A DNA stretch of 41,810 bases from Leptospiraceae bacterium. GTDB taxonomy: Bacteria; Spirochaetota; Leptospiria; Leptospirales; Leptonemataceae. A program made the translations under genes and the position numbers. The stretch is from NCBI GenBank assembly GCA_002717505.1, contig PBEB01000013.1, forward strand, positions 41,929 to 83,738, written 5' to 3'. This document shows, piece after piece, positions 8,343 through 16,731 of this stretch (position 1 is its first letter; the number at the start of each line of letters is the position of its first letter). Under the pieces are notes generated by a model. It saw nothing but the letters and a program-made list of their open reading frames with translations. It did not search any database and was not told the origin of the DNA.

Positions 8343-9425
8343 ATGCACCACCGCCGATTCAAAAATAGGCACAGCAAGCACCGATTTGAGCTCCAGGGGC
8401 GTTTTTCCCTGATCCATCTCGGCGGTGGGAGCTTTCTCTACTCATTTCCTGGCAAAACTCGGCCCATAATCGGCCGTGTAGACCTGGCCCTCGGAAAGAT
8501 CCGTAACCAGGCGCTGGGTGTAATGGCCCTTTCTGTTCTATTTTTTGGCGTTTTTAGCCTGCTGTCCAATTCCGGCACCGCTACCACCACCCAGGAGCTC
8601 ACCGAAGTAGAAGAGCTCAAGAAGATGGAAGGTAAACTTTCTCCTATAGAGTTGGAGAAAAAGTCGGATGCTCTGAAGGAAAAGCTCCTTACCGAAGACC
8701 AGCCAGATGGTAAAGATGGCAAGGTTATCAAGTACACGGTGCGTAACGGTGACACTCTGAGCCAGATTTCCGCTAAATTCAAGGTGCCCATGAAATTGAT
8801 CGCGCGCTCCAACGAGATGGGAGTGCATTCGGTTCTGAGGCCCGGCCAGAAGCTCACAATTCCAAACCGACCTGGACTTACTTACAAGATCAAGAAGAAC
8901 GACCGAATCGCCAAGGTAGCCGAATACTACAGCGTAAAGCTGGAAGATATTCGAAAAGACAATCCGGATGTAGCCAATCTGGATCTCTTGAAGCCCGGTG
9001 AGACAATCTTTCTGCCCAATGCTAAAGTTCCCGAGCCTCCACCAACCTGGTTTAGGCCTGTATGGGGTCGCACCACCAGTGGCTATGGCTGGAGAATTCA
9101 TCCGATTTATCGGTATCGACAGTTTCATGGCGGTATTGATGTGGCCGCACGGTACACCTGGATTCATTCCGCGCGAAATGGCGTAGTAACCTATGCTGGC
9201 TGGATGGGCTCCTACGGAAGAGCCATTATTATCAAGCATGACAATGGTCTGAAAACCCTGTATGCGCACCTCAGTCGAATTAATGTGCGAGTGGGGCAGT
9301 CCGTAAAAGGCGGCCAGAGAATTGGGGTTTCTGGAAGTACCGGCATGAGCACTGGACCGCATCTGCACTTTGAAGTGATTCGAAATGGAAAACCGGTAGA
9401 TCCTCGCCGGTACATCAAGTTCTGA
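8343..9425 (+). CDS. Membrane-anchored LysM / M23 peptidase
   Basis: The 360-residue protein has a basic cytoplasmic tail (1-57), one membrane helix (about 58-76), a charged stalk (about 80-128), two LysM repeats (about 129-173 with NGDTLSQISAKF, and 178-224 with NDRIAKVAEYYSV), and a C-terminal M23 (LytM/peptidase_M23) domain. The zinc ligands are present: H262 and D266 in HGGID, and H342 in HLHFEV together with catalytic H340. The domain should cut peptide cross-links in peptidoglycan; with all four key residues intact it looks active rather than degenerate. The LysM units bind glycan strands. The bactofilin gene lies 38 bases upstream, which fits filament-directed local wall cutting. It is followed by a 268-base gap and rho. 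Confidence 0.93.
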   Translation: MHHRRFKNRHSKHRFELQGRFSLIHLGGGSFLYSFPGKTRPIIGRVDLALGKIRNQALGVMALSVLFFGVFSLLSNSGTATTTQELTEVEELKKMEGKLSPIELEKKSDALKEKLLTEDQPDGKDGKVIKYTVRNGDTLSQISAKFKVPMKLIARSNEMGVHSVLRPGQKLTIPNRPGLTYKIKKNDRIAKVAEYYSVKLEDIRKDNPDVANLDLLKPGETIFLPNAKVPEPPPTWFRPVWGRTTSGYGWRIHPIYRYRQFHGGIDVAARYTWIHSARNGVVTYAGWMGSYGRAIIIKHDNGLKTLYAHLSRINVRVGQSVKGGQRIGVSGSTGMSTGPHLHFEVIRNGKPVDPRRYIKF

Positions 9426-9472
9426 TAGCTTTCCCTGATCTCTGACGTTTTCATCTTTGTTTTATTTAATTC

Positions 9473-9500
9473 TTGACCCGGGAACGGGTCTTTGTAAATT
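9473..9500 (+). promoter_or_regulatory. Promoter-like / hairpin element upstream of rho
   Basis: TTGACC (9473-9478) and TAAATT (9495-9500), 16 bases apart, could be a sigma-70 type promoter for rho, leaving a leader of about 190 bases. The same DNA holds a perfect inverted repeat GACCCG-GGAA-CGGGTC (9475-9490) with a GNRA-type loop and then TTTG. That could instead act as a weak terminator for the peptidase gene, or as an operator. The rest of 9426-9693 has no gene. Confidence 0.4.
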
Positions 9501-9693
9501 ATAGGCACCGCTGGCGTAAGCTTCGCGGGAAAGCCCAACGTCCAATCGAATTTATCCCCGAGATCGGACGGAATCCATAGGATTGATCTAACCACGCCAG
9601 AAGGCGAGTTTTCGGATGCTTTCCGTTCTATTCCAGCGCTATACCCAAACCTACCATCGATTATGTCCCTGACACAATCCCACAGGAGTTCAT

Positions 9694-11154
9694 ATGCCTG
9701 CCGTGAGAAAGACTTCACGCAAAAAATCTTCCCGTAATTCTTCTGATAACGGGCGAAAGAAATCCTCCCCATCGGATACAGAGGAGCTTCTAGAACAGGA
9801 AGCCTTGATGGAATCAGATATCAGCGGTTCTGACGATGAGGAGAATCGAAATGGCCGCAAAGGTTCCAAGAAAAAAAGCAACGAACCACCCCCTCCACCC
9901 ATCGATCTAAGCGAAATCAAGGCCATGCCTATTGAAGATCTTTCGCGAATCGCAGAAGATATGGGCGTAGAAACCACCGCGGGTCTGAAGAAACAGAACC
10001 TGATTTTTGGAATCCTCCAGAAACAAGCCGAACGAAACGGAATAGTCTATGCCTCTGGCACCCTGGAAAGGATGCAAGAAGGTGGGTACGGATTCCTGCG
10101 AAGCCCGGATTACAACTATCTTTCCGGTCCGGACGATATCTATGTCAGCCCTTCGCAAATCAGACACCTGGGGCTTCGCACTGGAGATACGATTACCGGT
10201 CAGATCAGACCCCCTAAAGACAGCGAACGATTCTTTGCCATGCTTCGCGTGGATACTGTTAACGGGGAAACCCCTGACCAGGTGGGTCGCAGAATCCTTT
10301 TTGATAACCTTACTCCGCTCTATCCCAATGAAAGGCTGGTTATGGAGTGGAACCCAGGTCAGCTGGATACACGAATCATCGATCTGTTCACTCCTATTGG
10401 AAAAGGACAGCGCGGTCTCATTGTAGCGCCTCCCAGGGTGGGTAAGACCATTCTGATGCAAAATGTTGCCAATGCCATAACCTCCAACAATCCGGAAGTG
10501 GTGCTCATCGTTCTGCTGATCGATGAACGACCGGAAGAGGTGACCGACATGGCTCGCAATGTAAACGGTGAGGTTGTGAGCTCCACCTTCGATGAGCCGG
10601 CCAGTCGTCACGTTCAGGTAGCCGAGATGGTGATCGAGAAAGCCAAGCGGCAAGTGGAGCATGGACGAGACGTTGTAATTCTCCTGGACTCCATTACTCG
10701 TCTTGCCCGCGCTTATAACCAGGTAATCCCAACCTCGGGTAAGATTCTTTCCGGTGGTGTGGATTCCAATGCATTACACAAACCCAAGCGGTTCTTTGGA
10801 GCTGCGCGAAACATTGAGCACGGTGGTTCACTGACCATTATTGCCACTGCCTTGATCGAAACCGGTTCCAAAATGGACGAGGTGATCTTTGAGGAATTCA
10901 AGGGCACCGGTAACATGGAAATCCATCTGGATCGTCGACTGGCCGATAAGCGAATCTTTCCGGCTATCGATATCAACAAATCGGGAACCAGAAAAGAGGA
11001 GCTTCTGCTGGAGCCGGAAACCCTGAACAAGGTTTTTGTTCTCCGAAAAGCCCTCAGTCCCATGTCTACCACTGAAGCCATGGAGCTCCTCCTGGATAAG
11101 ATGCGCTCGGCCAAGACTAACGAGGATTTTCTGGCCAGCATGAATACTCCCTGA
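9694..11154 (+). CDS. rho: Transcription termination factor Rho
   Basis: The 486-residue Rho has an extra low-complexity N-terminus (about 1-70) of Lys/Arg/Ser and Asp/Glu runs ending in five prolines, then the Rho N-terminal domain (about 72-118), the RNA-binding cold-shock fold (about 119-190; [20 protein letters not shown]) and the RecA-type ATPase. Walker A is APPRVGKT at 245-252; the Walker B strand and its context read [16 protein letters not shown]. The Q/R-loop region [20 protein letters not shown] is conserved. Rho is a hexameric RNA helicase that ends transcripts in the cytoplasm. The ATG is set by AGGAG at 9684-9688, five bases upstream. The long charged insert is typical of Rho proteins outside the enteric group. 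A long leader and a strong downstream hairpin frame the gene. Confidence 0.98.
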   Translation: MPAVRKTSRKKSSRNSSDNGRKKSSPSDTEELLEQEALMESDISGSDDEENRNGRKGSKKKSNEPPPPPIDLSEIKAMPIEDLSRIAEDMGVETTAGLKKQNLIFGILQKQAERNGIVYASGTLERMQEGGYGFLRSPDYNYLSGPDDIYVSPSQIRHLGLRTGDTITGQIRPPKDSERFFAMLRVDTVNGETPDQVGRRILFDNLTPLYPNERLVMEWNPGQLDTRIIDLFTPIGKGQRGLIVAPPRVGKTILMQNVANAITSNNPEVVLIVLLIDERPEEVTDMARNVNGEVVSSTFDEPASRHVQVAEMVIEKAKRQVEHGRDVVILLDSITRLARAYNQVIPTSGKILSGGVDSNALHKPKRFFGAARNIEHGGSLTIIATALIETGSKMDEVIFEEFKGTGNMEIHLDRRLADKRIFPAIDINKSGTRKEELLLEPETLNKVFVLRKALSPMSTTEAMELLLDKMRSAKTNEDFLASMNTP

Positions 11155-11164
11155 CGATTCTGTC

Positions 11165-11199
11165 TGGAGGTACGATGCTCTTTAGGTGTCGTACCTCCA
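11165..11199 (+). terminator. Strong hairpin after rho
   Basis: A perfect 11-bp inverted repeat TGGAGGTACGA / TCGTACCTCCA (11165-11175 and 11189-11199) with a 13-base loop starts 10 bases after the rho stop codon. It is followed by CTTTC rather than a clear run of T, so it may be a weak intrinsic terminator or an RNA-stabilising 3' end. Confidence 0.55.
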
Positions 11200-11522
11200 C
11201 TTTCAGTCTGACGATTCGGAAGAACTGGCTTATTAGCCGTGATTCCCGGCGCTCAGTGTTTCCGACCACTCCGCTCAAAGCCAGATAGAGAATCGCATGG
11301 TGGCCTATTCTGGTCCGCAGAAGCGGGCCTTTCCGTGAGAACAGGGTCCCGATTCATTTCAGAAGATCCACGCATTCCCTGGCCTATTTCTTAATAAGAT
11401 CTCCCATAAGCTCGGTGCTGACTGCGAAGCGGCCGAACCGCAGGGGGCATCGGATGCAAAAGACAGGCCGCAAGCTACCTCTCTGAGATTCATAATCATT
11501 CCCGGAAACGTCTCAAAAGGAA
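11200..11522. other. Gene-free stretch between rho and hemN
   Basis: I find no credible coding region here. The one clear element is a short stable hairpin GGTCCGC-AGAA-GCGGGCC (11312-11329, one G-T pair) followed by TTTCC, which could be a second terminator. The remainder up to the AT-rich hemN promoter shows nothing I can assign. Confidence 0.4.
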
Positions 11523-11559
11523 AACGATTAATGCTTGATTTTATAATAATCGTTATAAT
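11523..11559 (+). promoter_or_regulatory. AT-rich hemN promoter with inverted repeat
   Basis: An 8-bp inverted repeat AACGATTA (11523-11530) / TAATCGTT (11547-11554) with a 16-base spacer overlaps two TATAAT hexamers at 11542-11547 and 11554-11559. The second ends 8 bases before the hemN ATG, so a transcript from it would be leaderless or nearly so. TTATAA occurs twice (11541-11546, 11553-11558), loosely like a PerR/Fur-type box. No good -35 hexamer is placed for either -10, which fits an activated or regulated promoter. Confidence 0.45.
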
Positions 11560-11567
11560 GTGAGGGT

Positions 11568-12986
11568 ATGGTCGGTTTCGCTCCCATCCCTGAGTTGGAT
11601 CCCGAACTACTGAAGAAGTATGATCGGGCCGGCCCCCGCTATACAAGCTATCCTACGGCTCCTGCTTTTCATGAGGGCTTTCAGGTTGCGGACTATGCTC
11701 GGGCCCTGAAAGGGGAAATGCCCGCTCCATTTCCGACGTCCCGTCAGAATGTATCTCTGTATTTTCATATACCTTTCTGTGACACTCTCTGCTTTTTTTG
11801 CGGCTGTAACATGATTGTCTCAAACAATCGGGAGCGAATCGCCACGTATCTGGATTATTTGATTCGCGAGATTCAACTCAATCGATCCTATTTGAGCGAT
11901 CGATTGCTGGAGCAATTGCATTGGGGAGGAGGGACCCCCACTCATTTAAATCCCCAGGAAATTCGCCGACTGGGCGATGCCATTCACAGTGCTTATTCGC
12001 AGGCGGAGAATTTCGAAGCGAGCTGCGAAGTAGACCCCAGGGAGCTGACAGACGAGCATCTCCAGGCATTGTACGACGTTGGATTTCGGCGGATTAGCCT
12101 TGGTTTGCAGGATTTGAATCCATCGGTGCAAAAGGCTGTGAATCGCATCCAGTCTCTGGATCTTACGAAAGGAGTTGTGGATAAAGCCCGGAACATTGGA
12201 TTTCAAAGCGTTAACATCGACTTGATCTATGGCCTACCAAGACAAACCATAGAAAGTTTTGCCGCAACCCTGGAGCAGGTTCTGGAGATGGGGCCGGATC
12301 GCATCGCTCTTTTTAACTTTGCCTATCTTCCGAAGATGTTCAAACATCATTCCGTGCTTCACCCTGAAGAGATGCCGTCGGCGGCAGATAAACTGGAAAT
12401 CTTGATTCGATCGGTACAGCGAATCTGCTCCCGAGGATACCGATTTATCGGAATGGACCATTTTGCCAGAGAAACCGACGAACTCTCTCGGGCTCAGGAC
12501 CATGGAGACCTCTATCGCAACTTTCAGGGCTATAGTACCAAAAAGGGGCTGGATGTCATCGCCCATGGGATTACCGGCATAAGCCAGGTGGGGCGAACCT
12601 ATTGCCAGAGCGTAAAGAATGAGAAGGATTATTTTGCCGCTCTGGACTCGGGGAATTTGCCGGTGCTTCGCGGCTACGAACTTTCTGAAGATGATATGAT
12701 CCGCAGATTTGTGATCACCGAGCTAATGTGCCATTTTTCTCTGGGTTCGGACCAATTTCAGAAAGCTACCGGAAAGCAATTCCAGAGCTACTTTGCCCGG
12801 GAACTGGAGCGAACGGAGGCGGGCAGTCTGAAATCCATGCAAGAGGATGGATTGCTGCAAATCCGTGATTCCGGCATCGAAATAATGCCTGTGGGTCGAT
12901 TCTTGATTCGTAACATTGCCATGTGTTTTGATTCGCACCTTCAGAACACCGCAGCGAAGTCTACCGGCTATTCTCGCACAATTTGA
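11568..12986 (+). CDS. hemN: Oxygen-independent coproporphyrinogen III dehydrogenase
   Basis: The 472-residue radical-SAM enzyme oxidatively decarboxylates coproporphyrinogen III to protoporphyrinogen IX without oxygen, in the cytoplasm. The N-terminal GPRYTSYPTAPAF and the cluster motif C71-xxx-C75-xx-C78-G-C80 (CDTLCFFCGC), where the fourth Cys is typical, identify true HemN rather than the related HemW. The SAM-binding WGGGTPT and the ISLGLQD, NIDLIYGLP strands of the barrel are present, as is the C-terminal HemN domain (MIRRFVITELMCHFSL). Length matches the family. The ATG at 11568 sits right after GAGGG, with unusually tight spacing. The AT-rich promoter carries an inverted repeat, so control by oxygen, iron or peroxide is plausible but not shown. 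Confidence 0.96.
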   Translation: MVGFAPIPELDPELLKKYDRAGPRYTSYPTAPAFHEGFQVADYARALKGEMPAPFPTSRQNVSLYFHIPFCDTLCFFCGCNMIVSNNRERIATYLDYLIREIQLNRSYLSDRLLEQLHWGGGTPTHLNPQEIRRLGDAIHSAYSQAENFEASCEVDPRELTDEHLQALYDVGFRRISLGLQDLNPSVQKAVNRIQSLDLTKGVVDKARNIGFQSVNIDLIYGLPRQTIESFAATLEQVLEMGPDRIALFNFAYLPKMFKHHSVLHPEEMPSAADKLEILIRSVQRICSRGYRFIGMDHFARETDELSRAQDHGDLYRNFQGYSTKKGLDVIAHGITGISQVGRTYCQSVKNEKDYFAALDSGNLPVLRGYELSEDDMIRRFVITELMCHFSLGSDQFQKATGKQFQSYFARELERTEAGSLKSMQEDGLLQIRDSGIEIMPVGRFLIRNIAMCFDSHLQNTAAKSTGYSRTI

Positions 12987-13175
12987 TCCCCTGTGATTCA
13001 GACTCCTGATTCCTGCGGCCAGCCGGGAAAACGAATGACTGTTTCCTCGAGGGAGTTTCGATACCATGCGTCAAATTTCGGACCTTTCTTCAGGGAAAGG
13101 GAATCGGTATTCCTATCGCGCGACCCAAAAGGCCATGCGCCACAGGAATCCAGGAAGAAACTGAGCTCCAGCGAA

Positions 13176-14072
13176 CTAGATTTTGATAAATACTCCCAGG
13201 GTAAGTGAATGGGTTTCGATAGACATGGCCCCTTTACCGGAACGGTATCGCATGGGAAACCCCGCCTTGTATTTGATCAGATAGTTGCTACCCATGTAGC
13301 CCAGCTCCACAATCGGAGCGGCCCCGTAAAAGACATCGCTCTTTTCTGTAGCTTCATTATCCAGCATGTAAAACTTGTGAATGTTGTTCAGATCATTGCC
13401 CAGAAGTGCCAGTAAGGCCAGGGATTTGAAATCTACCCTTCGATTGAAGGCAATATCTGCCACAATGTAATTCTCTCTAGAGATCGCGCCGGACTTCAGT
13501 AGCAGGTACCGGGTTTTTCTTTGATCACTGAGGCCACCCGATTGATCTCGAGAATAATTCAGAACATCGATGTGATCTAATCCGCCGGGTTCTCCCAGGT
13601 TCAGATATGTTTCGTACAGCGAGCTGCGACCAAAGTTGAATTCCCCTTCCAGGCTGGAAATTCGTCCGGCTGCAATGATTCCCAGAAAGAACCCTACATT
13701 ACCTCTATACAGGTTTCCTGTAGCAAAGTACAATCCCACTCCGGCTTCTCCGGTGGTGGACTGCAGGTATGCGTCCGAAGTGTCTACCTGTAGAGTGGAT
13801 AGATCAAAGTAAGGGGCCCAGTAAATATGGGGAATCAAAGGTTCCGGAGAAGACTGCAGAAAGATCGATCCCGAGCCTGAATGAACGGTCTGGGAATCCT
13901 CAAATGTATTCAGACTCTTTGTGGGCCCGCCATAGTCCTGACTGGCAGAGAGGGCATTATAGGAACCAGTGGCTCCGATGAGAATATCTGCATGTAGATT
14001 TCCTGAAGCGGCCACCGAAAGACAAGCAACAGTGACAATCCATTTAGTGCCGAATAGATTCCATAGTTTCAT
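13176..14072 (-). CDS. Secreted, probable outer-membrane beta-barrel protein
   Basis: This 298-residue protein has a signal peptide (basic start, hydrophobic 11-22, likely cleavage after LHA, about residue 28). The mature part is rich in Gly, Ser, Tyr and alternating hydrophobic/polar strands (GVGLYFATGNLYRGNVGFFL, AAPIVELGYMGSNYLIKYK). It ends in the strand HSLTLGVFIKI, as expected for an outer-membrane beta-barrel of about ten strands, although the last residue is Ile rather than Phe/Trp. It is transcribed away from the adenylyl cyclase gene; the ATGs are very close, so the two share a short control region. I do not recognise a named porin family. Confidence 0.55.
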   Translation of the reverse strand: MKLWNLFGTKWIVTVACLSVAASGNLHADILIGATGSYNALSASQDYGGPTKSLNTFEDSQTVHSGSGSIFLQSSPEPLIPHIYWAPYFDLSTLQVDTSDAYLQSTTGEAGVGLYFATGNLYRGNVGFFLGIIAAGRISSLEGEFNFGRSSLYETYLNLGEPGGLDHIDVLNYSRDQSGGLSDQRKTRYLLLKSGAISRENYIVADIAFNRRVDFKSLALLALLGNDLNNIHKFYMLDNEATEKSDVFYGAAPIVELGYMGSNYLIKYKAGFPMRYRSGKGAMSIETHSLTLGVFIKI

Positions 14073-14132
14073 TTCTGTAGGATCTCAGGCTTTGAATCAA
14101 TGGCAAGCGGAAATCCGGGACAGGAGGTCCAG

Positions 14133-16142
14133 TTGCGGGAAGTCCTACGAATTCCCGTCCAATATGTCGATATTAGGGATATAAACAGGACCGAGACGTC
14201 GGTACCGGGTTTTTACATGCTGAATAGGTCAGGAACTCATCCTTCTGCTCTGCCGGAGCTATTGCATCGAGATGCCAGTGGTCGCATGACCATCCGGTCT
14301 TCTGTGCTTCAACAGCTGGTTTCTGAAAGTTCCAATCTTTCCCGTCTGGTGGGAGCCACTCAGAGCATAATGGCCGAATTGGACCTGGATGCTCTTCTGG
14401 GTGTTATCATGAACACAGTAACCGAGGTGATGCATGCGGACCGCTCTACACTGTTCTTAATCGATCGCCAGCGAGAAGAGCTCTGGTCCAGAGTGGCCCA
14501 GGGAAGCGATGAAATTCGCATCAAACTCTCCGAAGGGATCTCGGGTCATGTAGCCACCACAGGCGAAACAGTAAACATCATAGACGCTTACCAGGACGAT
14601 CGATTCAGTCGAGATTACGATCTTCGCACAGGCTACAGAACTAAATCCATTCTTTGCCTGCCCATACACGATCAATCCGGCGCCATCATCGGGACCATCC
14701 AGGTACTCAACAAACTGGATGCCGATCGATTCACAGATACCGATGTACAGCTGCTGGCTGCCTTTGCCTCCCTGGCAGGGATTTCTCTGGTCAATGCGCG
14801 AGCCTTTGATGAGTTGCGCAAAGCCAGAGATTTTCTGGAGGTTCGTGTAGAGGAAAGGACCCGGGATCTGGAAGAGTCCAGACAGGAAATTCAGAAGCTC
14901 AACGAATTCACTCTAAAGATTAATGCTCTTTCTGAGCTGGATGAGATTGTTCGAGAAGTATTTGGTTTCATAGACGTGAATTTTGACATCGATGGAACTA
15001 TGCTCATTCTGGCAAACTTTGAAAACGGTGAGTTTGTGGTTTCGCATCTATCTGAAAGCTTACAACAGGTAATGGGGGAACACCTGGAGGATCTAAAATC
15101 CCTGCGCACTCCGCTTTCGCCGGATGCAGGCACTCTGTGGAAGGTTTACGCAGAGAAGAAAAGGCTGTACCTTTCGCGCATCCCCGATGTGCAGATTCAA
15201 TCCCAGGTCGACCGATTGTTCTTTGAAGCCCTGGATCTTAAAGCTTTCTTGATGGTTCCACTCATTATTCGGGGCGAAGCCATCGGAATTGCCTGTTTTA
15301 CCAGCGTTCGTAAGCGAATGAGTCTTTCCCGGGATGAGCTGGATTCTATCGGTCGCTTCTGTAACCAGATAGCAGGAGCTGTGTACAATTCATCTCTTTA
15401 TGAACAGGTGAAGCAGGAGCGCGCCCGAGCAGAAAGCCTCTTACTCAGTATTCTACCAGAGCAGGTGGCCACGGAATTGAAACAGAAGGGCTCTGTAACC
15501 CCGGCCAGCATTGGTTCTGTTTCTGTGCTTTTTACCGACTTCGTAGGATTTACCGGTATTGCCGAAAGCATGTCTCCCTGGGAGCTGATTCGGGAACTTG
15601 ATGGATGCTTTTCGCAATTCGATGAGATCTGCAGACGGAACGGTCTGGAGAAACTCAAAACCATCGGAGATGCTTATATGGCTGCAGGAGGACTGCCCAT
15701 ACTGAACCATACCCATCCGGTGGATGCCTGTCTTACAGCTCTGGAACTTCTGGCATTCATGCAGGGACTGCAGGAAATCAAAGATCAAATGGGCCATAAT
15801 TTCTGGAGGCTGAGAATTGGCGTCCACACAGGCCCGGTTACAGCCGGTGTGATTGGAAAAGCGAAGTTTGCTTACGATATCTGGGGTGATGCGGTAAACA
15901 TTGCCAGTCGCATGGAATCCAGCAGTGAAGCCAACCGAATCAATATCTCCGGAGCCACGCATGAACTGGTGAAGGACTTCTTTGAGTGCGAATACAGAGG
16001 CAAAGTTGCGGCGAAAAATAAGGGCGAGCTGGATATGTATTTTCTGAACGGAATAAGACCCGATTTAAGCGAAAACGCAGAGGGCCGGATTCCCAACGAG
16101 GAATTTCGCAAGCTTTACCGCGAACTGCAGGTAGCAATTTAA
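14133..16142 (+). CDS. GAF-GAF class III adenylyl cyclase
   Basis: Start chosen at TTG 14133 because AGGAGG (14122-14127) stands five bases upstream; an in-frame ATG at 14100 has no ribosome site and would lie only 27 bases from the divergent gene. Numbering from 14100, the protein has a GAF domain (about 85-235), a coiled coil (about 240-275), a second GAF (about 275-440) and a C-terminal class III cyclase. The catalytic set is complete: metal-binding D480 (FTDFVGFTG) and D524, adenine-contacting K520 (KTIGDAYMA) and D593 (YDIWGD), N600 and R604. K plus D is the adenylyl cyclase pattern, so the product should be cAMP. GAF1 has LNKLDADRFTDTD, close to the NKFDE motif of cyclic-nucleotide-binding GAFs, suggesting feedback by cAMP or cGMP. 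There is no membrane segment. Confidence 0.92.
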   Translation: MREVLRIPVQYVDIRDINRTETSVPGFYMLNRSGTHPSALPELLHRDASGRMTIRSSVLQQLVSESSNLSRLVGATQSIMAELDLDALLGVIMNTVTEVMHADRSTLFLIDRQREELWSRVAQGSDEIRIKLSEGISGHVATTGETVNIIDAYQDDRFSRDYDLRTGYRTKSILCLPIHDQSGAIIGTIQVLNKLDADRFTDTDVQLLAAFASLAGISLVNARAFDELRKARDFLEVRVEERTRDLEESRQEIQKLNEFTLKINALSELDEIVREVFGFIDVNFDIDGTMLILANFENGEFVVSHLSESLQQVMGEHLEDLKSLRTPLSPDAGTLWKVYAEKKRLYLSRIPDVQIQSQVDRLFFEALDLKAFLMVPLIIRGEAIGIACFTSVRKRMSLSRDELDSIGRFCNQIAGAVYNSSLYEQVKQERARAESLLLSILPEQVATELKQKGSVTPASIGSVSVLFTDFVGFTGIAESMSPWELIRELDGCFSQFDEICRRNGLEKLKTIGDAYMAAGGLPILNHTHPVDACLTALELLAFMQGLQEIKDQMGHNFWRLRIGVHTGPVTAGVIGKAKFAYDIWGDAVNIASRMESSSEANRINISGATHELVKDFFECEYRGKVAAKNKGELDMYFLNGIRPDLSENAEGRIPNEEFRKLYRELQVAI

Positions 16143-16179
16143 TCTATGTTCAATCATGAGCGCCGGTCAGCCATTCGGG

Positions 16180-16524
16180 CTAACTTGCCGGTGCATCTGT
16201 TAAGTCGGTTCCTTTTGACGGATTGGAAAAGCATTCCATAATCTCCTCTACAGCCCTGCCTAACTGCCAGAGCTCTACTGCCCGGCGCAAGCGAATCACC
16301 TGATCATGTTCCCAGCTATGGGGCAGGGTTTCTTTCAGGTAGCGTGCAACAATGCTGGGGTGGTTCCCATCTGCTGCCAGAGTCAGTCCCTGCTGCAGAT
16401 GACCTTCCTGCACCTGGCTACGAATAACTTCATGGGCCGCATGCATACCTCTGGCGCGAGAGTGTAGCACAAGCTCATGAAAAAAGTTAGCGATGGTATT
16501 TATTTCTGACAGAGGATGAATCAT
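16180..16524 (-). CDS. Small soluble protein resembling the MotA cytoplasmic loop
   Basis: This protein has 114 residues, no signal peptide and no membrane segment. Residues 12-65 read like the cytoplasmic loop of the flagellar stator MotA: FFHELVLHSRARGMHAAHE, then an L-x-x-GL-x-x-A-x-DG stretch (LQQGLTLAADGNHPSIV) and a short helix with E. In MotA this is the F-EL...R-GLLALE...FL-GL-AVDG-DPE-IR pattern that touches FliG. The four membrane helices of MotA are absent, so it cannot be a stator by itself. It is convergent with the cyclase gene, with a small AGCC/GGCT hairpin between them. The similarity is my reading by eye and is distant; a simple helical regulator is the alternative. Confidence 0.5.
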   Translation of the reverse strand: MIHPLSEINTIANFFHELVLHSRARGMHAAHEVIRSQVQEGHLQQGLTLAADGNHPSIVARYLKETLPHSWEHDQVIRLRRAVELWQLGRAVEEIMECFSNPSKGTDLTDAPAS

Positions 16525-16731
16525 TTCTTTTCGCTATTCTATAAGACGAAGTCGAGGACGCTGTGGCGATTGTAGAACCAGCGATACAGAGATTTGTTGC
16601 ATTTTATTTTGAATGTATGATCCTTCGACCTTAGAAGTACAGTTCCAGGTTTGAAGTGATAGCTCCCAAACATTAATCCATATACATTGTAAAACCATTG
16701 CTCTTCAGTATGTCTCTGGTAAATTCGGATC

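Noticed and set aside
8538-9368. 276-codon open frame on the minus strand
   Set aside because: Fully antisense to the LysM-M23 peptidase, whose catalytic residues and domains are unambiguous.
9907-10662. 251-codon open frame on the minus strand
   Set aside because: Antisense to the most conserved part of rho; no start signal or family likeness.
11535-11559. TTGATT with TATAAT (11554) as a standard hemN promoter, or an Fnr box
   Set aside because: The spacer is 13 bases, too short, and no matching ATCAA half-site follows at the Fnr spacing.
12993-13208. 71-codon open frame after hemN
   Set aside because: Overlaps the convergent beta-barrel gene and has no start signal; random-like composition.
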